A stretch of DNA of 8,142 nt, taken from positions 1 through 8,142 of the forward strand of contig CAIYBQ010000616.1 in the NCBI GenBank assembly GCA_903924445.1, read 5' to 3'. The position numbers were made by a program, and so were the translations under genes. Below, in pieces: positions 1 to 6,739 of this stretch. A model generated the notes under the pieces. The model was given only the letters and a program-made list of their open reading frames with translations. It did not search any database and had not been told where the DNA came from. Position 1 is the first letter of the stretch. Each line of letters starts with the position of its first letter. The DNA comes from an uncultured Armatimonadota bacterium (lineage in GTDB: Bacteria > Armatimonadota > Armatimonadia > Armatimonadales > Armatimonadaceae).

Positions 1-1028
1 CTGGATGGTGCACTCGATCCAAACGAGCCGGTGCGGCCGGTTCTGGATGCGCCAAAGCCACTGCCCGTTGACGCGCCAGCGGCGCCACCACCGAATGGTG
101 CTCGTGTGGATGATGATCCGCCAAAGCTGCCACCGCTTGTCCGCGCGCTTCCGCCACCAAACGGCGTGCGTGTGGTTGATCCGCCAAAGCTGCCACCGGA
201 TGTCCGGGCGCTTCCGCCTCCAAACGATGACCGTGTGGATGATCCGCCAAAGCTGCCACCGGATGTCCGGGCGCCTCCACCACCAAACGAGCCGCGGCTA
301 CCGGACGCAGATCCGAACGAGCTGCTACCCGTACGGCGGCCGACGGTGTTGTAGTTATACGATGGCCTGCTACTCCAACCGACACGCCCGATTGGGTTGC
401 TTCGGTAGTACGAAGAATAGCTGTTCCAACCGTAATAAGGGCGTCCGCCGATATTGATATTCAACCCAACCATCGGGGAATACATCAGGCCTGGCATCCA
501 CGGACGATAACCAAAGTAGCCGCCGTAAAAGGCCATCCCCGGGTACCAAGACATCGCGACATAGTCAGACCACGATGGCGCAAGCCCCATGTAGACTGGC
601 CGTGTGTACGTATAGTTTTGAGGAAATGGATACCACTTCGCGCCCTGCGCAGCTGCATTCTCAAGGCCTGCACCGTTTGGTACAAACAAAGTAGGTGTAC
701 TGCCATCGTTGACAAAATACATCCCGCCGTTCTCAGACTTGCCAAACTTCATCACATACATGTTTTGATTGGCGAATGGGACAACAATCGTCTCACCCGT
801 GGATGCGTACAGCTGGTAGCCACCCTGATCAAAGACAGCACGATTAATGACAATCTCTTGCCCCTTGGGGACATCTTGCCATTGATAAACTTCGCCATTC
901 GATGGTGCCGCAGGAGGCGGAGCACTGACAGGCGGCGCCATCGCCACAGGCTTTTCCTTATAACATCCAGTAAGCGCACCAAGTGCCAGCAACGAGATCG
1001 TAGCAAGCATTAATTGTTGTTTCGCCAT
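1..1028 (-). CDS. Repeat-tailed secreted lipoprotein, C-terminus cut by window edge
   Basis: Reading the minus strand from the ATG at 1028 gives 342 open codons to the window edge. The start MAKQQLMLATISLLALGA followed by LTGC is a classic lipoprotein signal peptide: short basic n-region, hydrophobic core, and a lipobox with the lipidated Cys at residue 22. SPase II cleavage and attachment to a membrane leaflet follow from that. Next come a Pro/Ala-rich linker (about 26-42), a probable folded domain (about 43-140), and an aromatic Tyr/Trp/Gly-rich stretch (about 150-215). The tail from about residue 240 is Gly/Ser/Thr/Arg-rich and built from 21-residue repeats containing SGGSFGGS. An AGGG sequence six bases before the ATG serves as ribosome binding site. 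The gene points away from secA. I do not recognise the family; a surface-exposed or cell-wall-associated role is inference. The gene is real because signal, composition and repeat phase all agree with this frame. Confidence 0.85.
   Translation of the reverse strand, partial: MAKQQLMLATISLLALGALTGCYKEKPVAMAPPVSAPPPAAPSNGEVYQWQDVPKGQEIVINRAVFDQGGYQLYASTGETIVVPFANQNMYVMKFGKSENGGMYFVNDGSTPTLFVPNGAGLENAAAQGAKWYPFPQNYTYTRPVYMGLAPSWSDYVAMSWYPGMAFYGGYFGYRPWMPGLMYSPMVGLNINIGGRPYYGWNSYSSYYRSNPIGRVGWSSRPSYNYNTVGRRTGSSSFGSASGSRGSFGGGGARTSGGSFGGSSTRSSFGGGSARTSGGSFGGSTTRTPFGGGSARTSGGSFGGSSSTRAPFGGGAAGASTGSGFGASRTGRTGSFGSSAPS
49..290 (-). repeat. 63-bp in-frame tandem repeat in the lipoprotein tail
   Basis: The sequence gatccgccaaagctgccacc recurs at 115 (last bases diverge), 178 and 241, exactly 63 bp apart. 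A more diverged copy begins near 46-49, separated by about 69 bp, where two extra Ser codons have been added. Each unit encodes 21 residues of Gly/Ser/Thr/Arg-rich sequence carrying SGGSFGGS and an FGGG motif. Because the period is a multiple of three, gain or loss of a unit keeps the frame. The repeats probably extend or decay further towards the window edge. Confidence 0.85.
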
Positions 1029-1161
1029 TTCAGACCCTAACTTCCGGCACACTCCGGACTTATACATCGTGTCAATTACGACAATAACATCATGAATTGT
1101 TCCGCATCCCATAACATGCGTGGGAACGGCAACCTACCTGTCCATGGTACGATTTTCCGTT
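1029..1161. promoter_or_regulatory. Divergent intergenic region with probable promoters
   Basis: This stretch separates the minus-strand lipoprotein start (1028) from the plus-strand RAPP gene, so both promoters should lie here or just inside the RAPP gene. On the minus strand there is a perfect TTGACA (1075-1070) and a TATAAG (1064-1059), but they are only five bases apart and cannot form one sigma-70 promoter. A small dyad, TCCGG (1043-1047) and CCGGA (1054-1058), lies between them and the lipoprotein start. I cannot assign a definite promoter. Confidence 0.3.
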
Positions 1162-1518
1162 ATGGTTGTCACCCCACGCGAATTCAATGTGCATACGGCT
1201 GTCCGCCCGCGCATCGTGATGCTGTGGGTCTTCTTTTTGGTAACCGTTGTGGTTGTTGGCCCAACAATCCCGGCATCTGCATTTGTTTCCTGCACATGGC
1301 ACCACAGCCAGCTTCCAGGCGAACAACCAGGCACCGTCACCGATGACACAAAACCATCCACGGTCGTAAATGCAAAAGTGGCTCAGCCACAACGCGACCG
1401 TACGCTGTGGAGTCCATTGGATGCATCCAAAGACACAGCCATCGCGAACGCACCCACTGCGGTCGTAGCCATTCCCCGAACGGGAATCGCTCCTCGCGCA
1501 CCTCCAGCCACACGCTAA
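1162..1518 (+). CDS. Putative RAPP-type translation arrest peptide upstream of secA
   Basis: This 118-residue ORF lies on the same strand as secA, with 128 bases between its stop and the secA start. Residues 1-17 carry arginines (R6, R15, R17). Residues 18-33 (IVMLWVFFLVTVVVVG) are a hydrophobic core, followed by PTIPASA, a good signal peptidase I site after A40. FVSC at 41-44 is a poor but possible lipobox. The rest is polar and Pro/Thr/Ala-rich with no recognised domain. The C-terminus reads GIAPRAPPATR and then stop, with RAPP at residues 112-115. RAPP is the stalling motif of ApdA/ApdP; SecM ends similarly with GIRAGPQRLT. Codon choice resembles secA. The start is uncertain: GTG 1120 and ATG 1144 are in frame and none has a good ribosome binding site. 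I took 1162 because it gives the most normal signal peptide. An arrest role is inference; it could be an ordinary small exported protein. Confidence 0.55.
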   Translation: MVVTPREFNVHTAVRPRIVMLWVFFLVTVVVVGPTIPASAFVSCTWHHSQLPGEQPGTVTDDTKPSTVVNAKVAQPQRDRTLWSPLDASKDTAIANAPTAVVAIPRTGIAPRAPPATR

Positions 1519-1532
1519 ACTCGCCGACAATC

Positions 1533-1556
1533 CTGAACAATGTGAATCTTGTTCAG
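1533..1556 (+). promoter_or_regulatory. Perfect 8-bp hairpin in the secA leader
   Basis: CTGAACAA (1533-1540) and TTGTTCAG (1549-1556) are exact reverse complements around an 8-base loop. The hairpin begins 15 bases after the stop of the RAPP gene. No T-run follows, so it is not an intrinsic terminator. Its 3' arm plus the following bases (TTCAG at 1552-1556, two bulged bases, GTGC at 1559-1562) can instead pair with GCACCTGAA (1629-1637), which lies 9 bases before the secA ATG and covers the only purine-rich sequence there. This suggests a switchable leader; which state permits translation cannot be read from sequence alone. Confidence 0.45.
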
Positions 1557-1646
1557 CAGTGCCGTGCCAAGAACATGACCATCCCTTTATCCCCTCTTCG
1601 CGCCTTGCCGCTGTAGTGGGCTGATGTTGCACCTGAAAGTACCCGT

Positions 1647-4600
1647 ATGAATTTCCTGCGTAAGCTGTTTGATAACAATGAGCGTGATGTTGCCCGTTAC
1701 CGCAAAGTCGTGGAGAAGGTCAACGCTCTCGAACCGCAATTCAAGGCACTCAACGATGAGCAGTTAAAAGGTAAGACGGAAGAGTTCCGCACCCGTGTCC
1801 GTGAGGCAGTTGGGGATGAAGCCCAGTACAAAACCCGCAAGGACATGACAGAAGCCTACAACAAGGCCCTCGATGACATCCTCCCAGAAGCCTTCGCCGC
1901 CTGCCGCGAAGCATCCTGGCGCTACCTCAAAATGCGCCACTTCGATGTCCAGCTTATCGGTGGCATGGTGCAACACGATGGACGTATCTCCGAGCTACGT
2001 ACCGGCGAAGGAAAAACCCTTACATCCACGCTTGGGACGTACCTCAACGCGATCGCTGGTAAAGGTGTCCACCTTGTCACCGCAAACGACTACCTTGTAA
2101 AGCGTGACGCAATCTGGATGGCTCCTCTCTACGATGGCCTCGGCATGACCGTTGGCATCCTCCAAGGACACTCGCCAGAAACCGGCGAGGGCGGCGGCAC
2201 CTTTGTCTATGACCCAACGTACACAAATCCTCAGGAAGATGGCCTGGATGACCGGTTCAAGTTCGCCCGCCAGGTCTATGACCGCCGGGATGCCTACTCC
2301 TGCGACATCGTCTACGCAACCAGCGCCGAGCTCGGCTTTGACTACCTCCGCGACAATATGGCCCCAACGAGCAACCAGATTGTTCAACACCGTGGCCACT
2401 GGTTTGCGATCATCGATGAGTGTGACTCCAACCTTATCGATGAAGCTCGCACACCACTGATCATCTCTGGAACTGCTGAGAAGTCATCTGACCTCTATTA
2501 CGTCTTCGCCCGCATCATGCCAATGCTCGAGCGTGGCGATGAAAAGAAGGACAAGTACGACAACACCACAGATGAAAAAGACTTTGTGGTGGATGAAAAG
2601 CAAAAGACTGCCCACTTCTCCGAGCAGGGTCTGGTCAATGTCGAAAAGCAGCTGCGCCGGATGGGCTTTGATGTCGAAGACATTTCGGCACTTGAAAATG
2701 TCCAGTACATGCAGCATGCAAACGCAGCGCTGAAGGCACACGCCGTCTTCCACCGTGACCGCGACTACGTCGTGCGCCAGGGTAAGGAAGGCAAGCCGGA
2801 AGTCTGTATCGTGGATGAGTTCACGGGACGCATCATGTTTGGCCGCCGCTGGTCGGATGGTCTTCACCAGGCTGTGGAAGCCAAAGAAGGCATCAAGATC
2901 GAGAACGAGCAGCAGACGATGGCGACGATCACCATCCAGAACTACTTCCGCCTCTACGCAAAGCTTGCCGGTATGACCGGTACCGCGAAGACCGAAGAGG
3001 ATGAGTTCCGTAAGATTTATGCCCTCGATGTTGTCCAGGTTCCAACCAACAAGCCGATGGTTCGTCAGGATCTTGCGGATGTCATCTACAAAACAGAAGA
3101 ATCCAAGCTCCGTGGCATCGCGTTGGAGATTCTCCAGATTCACTGCCGTAAACAGCCGGTTCTCGTTGGTACGCGTTCCATCGAAATGTCCGAGCGCGTC
3201 AGCGAATTCCTCACCTTCCAAAAGCTGGAGCTCCTCGGTGCGGTCACGATTCTGCGCCACGCCATCGATGAGAAGAAGAAAGAACTTGGCGATGACTACG
3301 GCAAGTTTGTAAGCCTGCTGATCACCAAGTTCGATGACCTTTCGCTCCGCAAGCTAGAACCGGTGGCAAAGGCCGTTGGAATCTCTGTGTCCAAAATGAC
3401 CGATCCAGCTATTGTCGCTAAGTTTGCTGACCGCTTGGCTCTGCCGCAAGACCAGCGGGATGAGCTTCTTGAATGCCTGATGCACGGTATTCCGCACAAC
3501 ATTTTGAACGCGAAGTTCCACGAAAATGAAGCGCGTATCATCGCTGAAGCGGGCCGCCTCGGCGCCGTTACGATTGCTACAAACATGGCTGGCCGTGGCG
3601 TCGACATTCTCCTTGGCGGAACCCACATCGCGAGCGAAGCCGAGAGGGCAATCTCATCCGATGAGTCTTACCGCCGCGGTGGCCGCCGGTCCATCGCACA
3701 CGTTGTGACCAAAAAGGATGCCGCAGACACTCCAGAAACCAGTGGTGTAGCAGGTGCCGGAACGACGGTGATCGGGGATGATTCCCAGACACCCGAGCAG
3801 CTTGCTGCAGAGCGTGTGGCTGTCCACAAGGCAGGTGGTCTCTATATTCTTGGTACAGAGCGCCACGAAAGCCGCCGTATCGACAACCAGCTCCGTGGAC
3901 ATGCCGGACGTCAGGGCGACCCAGGTTCGAGCCGCTTCCATGTGTCCCTCGAGGACTTCCTCTGGCGTGCATTTGGTGACCGCACCAACTCCATCCTGAT
4001 GAAGCAGTGGGAAGATGACCAGTCTGTTGACATGCCAATCCTCTCCAAGATGATTGAGAATGCGCAGAAGAAGGTCGAGCAGCACAACTTCGATGCACGT
4101 AAGCACGTTCTCGAATACGACGATGTGATGAACGTACAACGCGAGGTGATTTACTCTGAGCGTAAGCAGATCCTCGAAGGTGCTGATCTCCGCGAGACGA
4201 TTCTGAGCTACCTTGGAGATGCAGTCGATGGCGCGATCACCGCAGGGATTCCTGAAGGTGTTGCGGTGGATGACTATGACATCGATGGCATTCTCGCACC
4301 ACTGCGTGAAGTCTTCCCTATCGATGACCAATTGGACATCGAAAGCCTCAACGGTAAGAACCGTGGCGAGCTCGCTGACATCCTGCACAAAGCGGCTGTG
4401 GATGCCTTTGAAGCGCGCGAGGCGGACATGGGTGCTGAACAGATGCGTGAGATTGAGCGCCAGGTCATGCGCCAAGTCATCGACCGTGAGTGGGTTGAGC
4501 ATCTTCGCAACATGGACTACCTCCGCGAAGGTATCGGCCTCCGTGGCTATGCACAGGTCGACCCGCTTGTTGCTTACAAGAAAGAAGCTCTCGAGCTCTT

Positions 4601-4958
4601 CAACCAGCTGCAAACGACGATTATCGCGCAAACCATGGCACAGACCTTCCGTGCCCAGCTGCAGGCAGCACAGCCAAGCGAGGATGAGCTCCTCCAGATG
4701 CTCCTCAGCGGGGCATTCGGACAGTTCGAGATGTCACAGGAAGACGATGACACATCCGGTGAGGAAGCATCCGAAGATGATGTCCAATCGATCGACACCG
4801 CAAAGGTCGAGCAGGAGATGAATCTTCTGCTGCAGGCTGCTGCGATGGCACCAACCACCGCACCAGTCACGCCTGAACCGAACGATCCATGTCCATGTGG
4901 ATCCGGTAAGCCTTACAAGGCCTGCCATCGGGGTCGGCCACTGCCAGCAGCTGAGTAA
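1647..4958 (+). CDS. secA: Protein translocase ATPase SecA
   Basis: SecA is the cytosolic/membrane-associated motor that drives unfolded preproteins through SecYEG by ATP hydrolysis. All core parts are visible. Walker A is LRTGEGKT (117-124, K123) and the DEAD-like Walker B is IIDECDS with IDEARTPLIISG (255-275). The preprotein-binding region lies at about 276-430, followed by AGMTGTAKTEEDEF (441-454), PVLVGTRSIEMSE (504-516), TIATNMAGRGVDI (642-654) and GTERHESRRIDNQLRG (736-751). The helical scaffold and two-helix-finger region contains EHLRNMDYLREGIGLRGYAQ (951-970). An acidic linker leads to a C-terminal SEC-C zinc motif, C1082, C1084, C1093, H1094, which binds SecB or ribosomes in relatives. 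At 1103 residues it is about 200 longer than E. coli SecA, mainly through insertions at about 172-217, 524-616 and 661-729. The ATG at 1647 gives the canonical N-terminus; its ribosome binding site (GAAAG, 1635-1639) is weak. H752 replaces a usually conserved Arg. Confidence 0.99.
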   Translation: MNFLRKLFDNNERDVARYRKVVEKVNALEPQFKALNDEQLKGKTEEFRTRVREAVGDEAQYKTRKDMTEAYNKALDDILPEAFAACREASWRYLKMRHFDVQLIGGMVQHDGRISELRTGEGKTLTSTLGTYLNAIAGKGVHLVTANDYLVKRDAIWMAPLYDGLGMTVGILQGHSPETGEGGGTFVYDPTYTNPQEDGLDDRFKFARQVYDRRDAYSCDIVYATSAELGFDYLRDNMAPTSNQIVQHRGHWFAIIDECDSNLIDEARTPLIISGTAEKSSDLYYVFARIMPMLERGDEKKDKYDNTTDEKDFVVDEKQKTAHFSEQGLVNVEKQLRRMGFDVEDISALENVQYMQHANAALKAHAVFHRDRDYVVRQGKEGKPEVCIVDEFTGRIMFGRRWSDGLHQAVEAKEGIKIENEQQTMATITIQNYFRLYAKLAGMTGTAKTEEDEFRKIYALDVVQVPTNKPMVRQDLADVIYKTEESKLRGIALEILQIHCRKQPVLVGTRSIEMSERVSEFLTFQKLELLGAVTILRHAIDEKKKELGDDYGKFVSLLITKFDDLSLRKLEPVAKAVGISVSKMTDPAIVAKFADRLALPQDQRDELLECLMHGIPHNILNAKFHENEARIIAEAGRLGAVTIATNMAGRGVDILLGGTHIASEAERAISSDESYRRGGRRSIAHVVTKKDAADTPETSGVAGAGTTVIGDDSQTPEQLAAERVAVHKAGGLYILGTERHESRRIDNQLRGHAGRQGDPGSSRFHVSLEDFLWRAFGDRTNSILMKQWEDDQSVDMPILSKMIENAQKKVEQHNFDARKHVLEYDDVMNVQREVIYSERKQILEGADLRETILSYLGDAVDGAITAGIPEGVAVDDYDIDGILAPLREVFPIDDQLDIESLNGKNRGELADILHKAAVDAFEAREADMGAEQMREIERQVMRQVIDREWVEHLRNMDYLREGIGLRGYAQVDPLVAYKKEALELFNQLQTTIIAQTMAQTFRAQLQAAQPSEDELLQMLLSGAFGQFEMSQEDDDTSGEEASEDDVQSIDTAKVEQEMNLLLQAAAMAPTTAPVTPEPNDPCPCGSGKPYKACHRGRPLPAAE

Positions 4959-4962
4959 GTGA

Positions 4963-4997
4963 TTTGGGGACCCACACGGGTCCCCAAAGTTCTTTTT
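4963..4997 (+). terminator. Intrinsic terminator after secA
   Basis: The arms TTTGGGGACCC (4963-4973) and GGGTCCCCAAA (4978-4988) form a perfect 11-bp stem with an ACAC loop. GTTCTTTTT follows at 4989-4997. The stem starts four bases after the secA stop. This is a textbook Rho-independent terminator and should end most secA transcripts. The T-run runs straight into the GGAG ribosome binding site of the next gene, so that gene must rely on read-through or on a promoter inside the end of secA. Confidence 0.9.
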
Positions 4998-5001
4998 GGA
5001 G
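4998..5001 (+). promoter_or_regulatory. Ribosome binding site GGAG that fixes the start at 5008
   Basis: GGAG lies six bases before the ATG at 5008, an ideal spacing. It overlaps the upstream in-frame TTG at 4996, which makes that alternative start unlikely. Confidence 0.75.
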
Positions 5002-5007
5002 TCATCT

Positions 5008-5577
5008 ATGTCCACGAACAATTCGGATGAGCATCAAGGCAACGCGCCGCCCCCCGACGATGCGGACGAAGTGGTCTTTGTCCCCGATGCACCGAGCGGC
5101 CTGCCGGTTTACTTTGGCGGGAATGTGCGGGCTGAAGTGCAGCATGTAGCAGCAGCTGAATCTGGTGACGAAGACGATGTGAACGCTGGCGACGATGCCG
5201 GCCAGGCAGCGCCGATCGATGTCAGTATCACAGCAGCAGATCCGGACAGAATTTTGTCAGCAGCGGTTTCCGCACCTGAAGATGCCATCGTGGCGCTGCG
5301 CCAGAGTCCAAGCTTTGGGGTTTACACAGAGCGTTTGGCTGCGGCTCGTGTTGCGGTGCGGGATGGTATTCGCAAGGCGAGCCACCCGGATGTCCTTCAT
5401 GCGTTGAACTGGGATATGGAGCAGCTGGATAAAGTTGCCGCACTCCCGGAGCCGGGGCAGTTTGCCGCGTGGCTGTGGGCACGTCTGGTCTTCGGACGTG
5501 GATTTGCGATCCTTGCTATTCTGACCGTGCTTGGTGGCATCGCGTGGGCAGTCTGGATCGTGATCAGCAACCGCTAA
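5008..5577 (+). CDS. Tail-anchored acidic membrane protein, unknown function
   Basis: This is a 189-residue protein without an N-terminal signal. Residues 1-80 are rich in Asp, Glu, Ala and Pro (e.g. DEDDVNAGDD at 54-63) and look disordered. Residues about 80-158 look helical and amphipathic (RILSAAVSAPEDAIVALRQ, then TERLAAARVAVRDGIRKA). Residues about 164-186 (GRGFAILAILTVLGGIAWAV onward) form one transmembrane helix, leaving only a few residues outside. The layout predicts a single-pass, C-terminally anchored protein with its bulk in the cytoplasm. It lies 49 bases after secA, behind a terminator, and 31 bases before the oxidase gene on the same strand, so it may be co-transcribed with the oxidase. 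I recognise no family. The proximity to secA is suggestive but does not demonstrate a role in secretion. Confidence 0.85.
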   Translation: MSTNNSDEHQGNAPPPDDADEVVFVPDAPSGLPVYFGGNVRAEVQHVAAAESGDEDDVNAGDDAGQAAPIDVSITAADPDRILSAAVSAPEDAIVALRQSPSFGVYTERLAAARVAVRDGIRKASHPDVLHALNWDMEQLDKVAALPEPGQFAAWLWARLVFGRGFAILAILTVLGGIAWAVWIVISNR

Positions 5578-5608
5578 GTAGAGACCGCGAAAGATAGGTT
5601 GAATATCA

Positions 5609-6739
5609 ATGAACATCGCGGTGATCGGACTTGGTGGCACGGGCTCTGCGGCGCTTCGCTTTCTTGCGGCTGCCGGTCACAAGGTGACGGGCTACGAGCG
5701 CTTTGAAATCGGCCACAAGCGTGGGTCAAGTCATGGCAACTCGCGGATTATCCGCTATGCCTATCCCGATCCGCTGTACACAAACCTGATGACAGCAGCC
5801 TTTCCGCTTTGGGAGGAGCTTTGTGACAAAGCCGGGCGCGATCTCCTGGTCAAGTGCGGGGGGATTACATTTGCTCCGGATGGGCATCCAGAGCTGGATG
5901 CCACGATCGCAGCGCTGTCGAGTGCGGGTGTTGCTCATACGGTGATGTCTTCTACCGATGCGATGCAGCGCTTTCCGGCTTTTCGCTTTGCAGCGGATGA
6001 AATGGTTGTCTTTCATGGGGATGCCGGATTTCTGCGAAGTGGCGAGATTGTTGAGGCGCAGGTTGCGCTTGCCCGTGATGCGGGCGCTGAAATCAGAGCG
6101 GGTGTCGAGGTTGTGGATGTCCGTGCATCGGAGACAGATGTATTGGTCCGAACAGCGTGTGGGGATTTCAGTTTCTACGACAAGGTGATTGTCGCGGGCG
6201 GTGCGTATTTGCCGATGTTGTTTCCTGAACTAGCATTGCCACTTACGGTGACGCGGCAGCAGATTACCTATGTCGGGCTCGATGAATCCGTAAAGGGTGT
6301 TTGTAGTCCAGAGCGGATGCCGGTTTGGATTGATGCTGCAACGTATTGGTATGGCTTCCCTACCGATGGCCGTGTGGATGGTGTGAAGGTCGCAAGGCAT
6401 CAAATGGGGGTTGAGGTTGACCCAATCGCGGATGACCGCGCTGTGCGGGGTAGCGACGATGATGAGGCGGTGCGTGTTGCGGAGAAGCGTATCGGCGGGA
6501 CGACGGGGCGTGTTGTCCACTCTGAGGTCTGTTTGTACACAAACACTCCAAATGAGGATTTCATCTTCGACACTGCGCCGGGCTGGGGCAATATATTACT
6601 CGTCAGCGGCTGCAGCGGGCATGGGTTTAAGTTCACCGTGTTGCTGGGTAAGGCAGCAAGTGACTGGGCAACATCGGATGAATTTTGCCATGGGCTAGCC
6701 GATGACCGATTTCGGCTTCATGGACATTTGCAGCCATGA
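5609..6739 (+). CDS. Covalent-FAD amine oxidase, sarcosine / N-methyltryptophan oxidase family
   Basis: This 376-residue flavoprotein belongs to the monomeric sarcosine oxidase (MSOX) / N-methyl-L-tryptophan oxidase (MTOX, SolA) family. These enzymes oxidise N-methyl amino acids or similar secondary amines with O2, giving an imine that hydrolyses, plus H2O2. The dinucleotide fold is at the N-terminus (GLGGTGS, residues 7-13). The family block GSSHGNSRIIRYAYPD spans 39-54. C308 in EVCLYTNTPNEDFIFD is the expected covalent FAD attachment Cys (Cys308 in MTOX, Cys315 in MSOX). K260 and H264 (GVKVARH) match the oxygen-activating Lys and nearby His. SGCSGHGFKF (333-342) carries K341, matching the substrate carboxylate Lys. 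Length and all key residues are normal, so the enzyme should be active. It has no signal peptide and is probably cytoplasmic. The ATG at 5609 is preceded by GATAGG about nine bases upstream. The substrate (sarcosine, N-methyltryptophan, pipecolate or other) cannot be decided from sequence. Confidence 0.93.
   Translation: MNIAVIGLGGTGSAALRFLAAAGHKVTGYERFEIGHKRGSSHGNSRIIRYAYPDPLYTNLMTAAFPLWEELCDKAGRDLLVKCGGITFAPDGHPELDATIAALSSAGVAHTVMSSTDAMQRFPAFRFAADEMVVFHGDAGFLRSGEIVEAQVALARDAGAEIRAGVEVVDVRASETDVLVRTACGDFSFYDKVIVAGGAYLPMLFPELALPLTVTRQQITYVGLDESVKGVCSPERMPVWIDAATYWYGFPTDGRVDGVKVARHQMGVEVDPIADDRAVRGSDDDEAVRVAEKRIGGTTGRVVHSEVCLYTNTPNEDFIFDTAPGWGNILLVSGCSGHGFKFTVLLGKAASDWATSDEFCHGLADDRFRLHGHLQP

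Noticed and set aside
31..354. Plus-strand Pro-rich ORF of 107 codons with PPKLPPDVRA repeats
   Set aside because: This is the antisense reading of the lipoprotein repeats; the minus frame is continuous with a lipobox signal peptide.
1059..1075. Perfect minus-strand TTGACA near a TATAAG as a sigma-70 promoter
   Set aside because: The spacing is about five bases; a functional pair needs roughly 16-18.
1090..1632. Minus-strand 180-codon ORF opposite the RAPP gene
   Set aside because: Its composition is rich in Cys, Trp and His with no fold-like pattern, whereas the plus-strand frame gives a signal peptide and secA-like codon use.
3654..4631. Long minus-strand ORF (325 codons) inside secA, and another at 2484-3260
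   Set aside because: They are shadows of the secA frame; every SecA motif is intact on the plus strand and the antisense products resemble no known protein.
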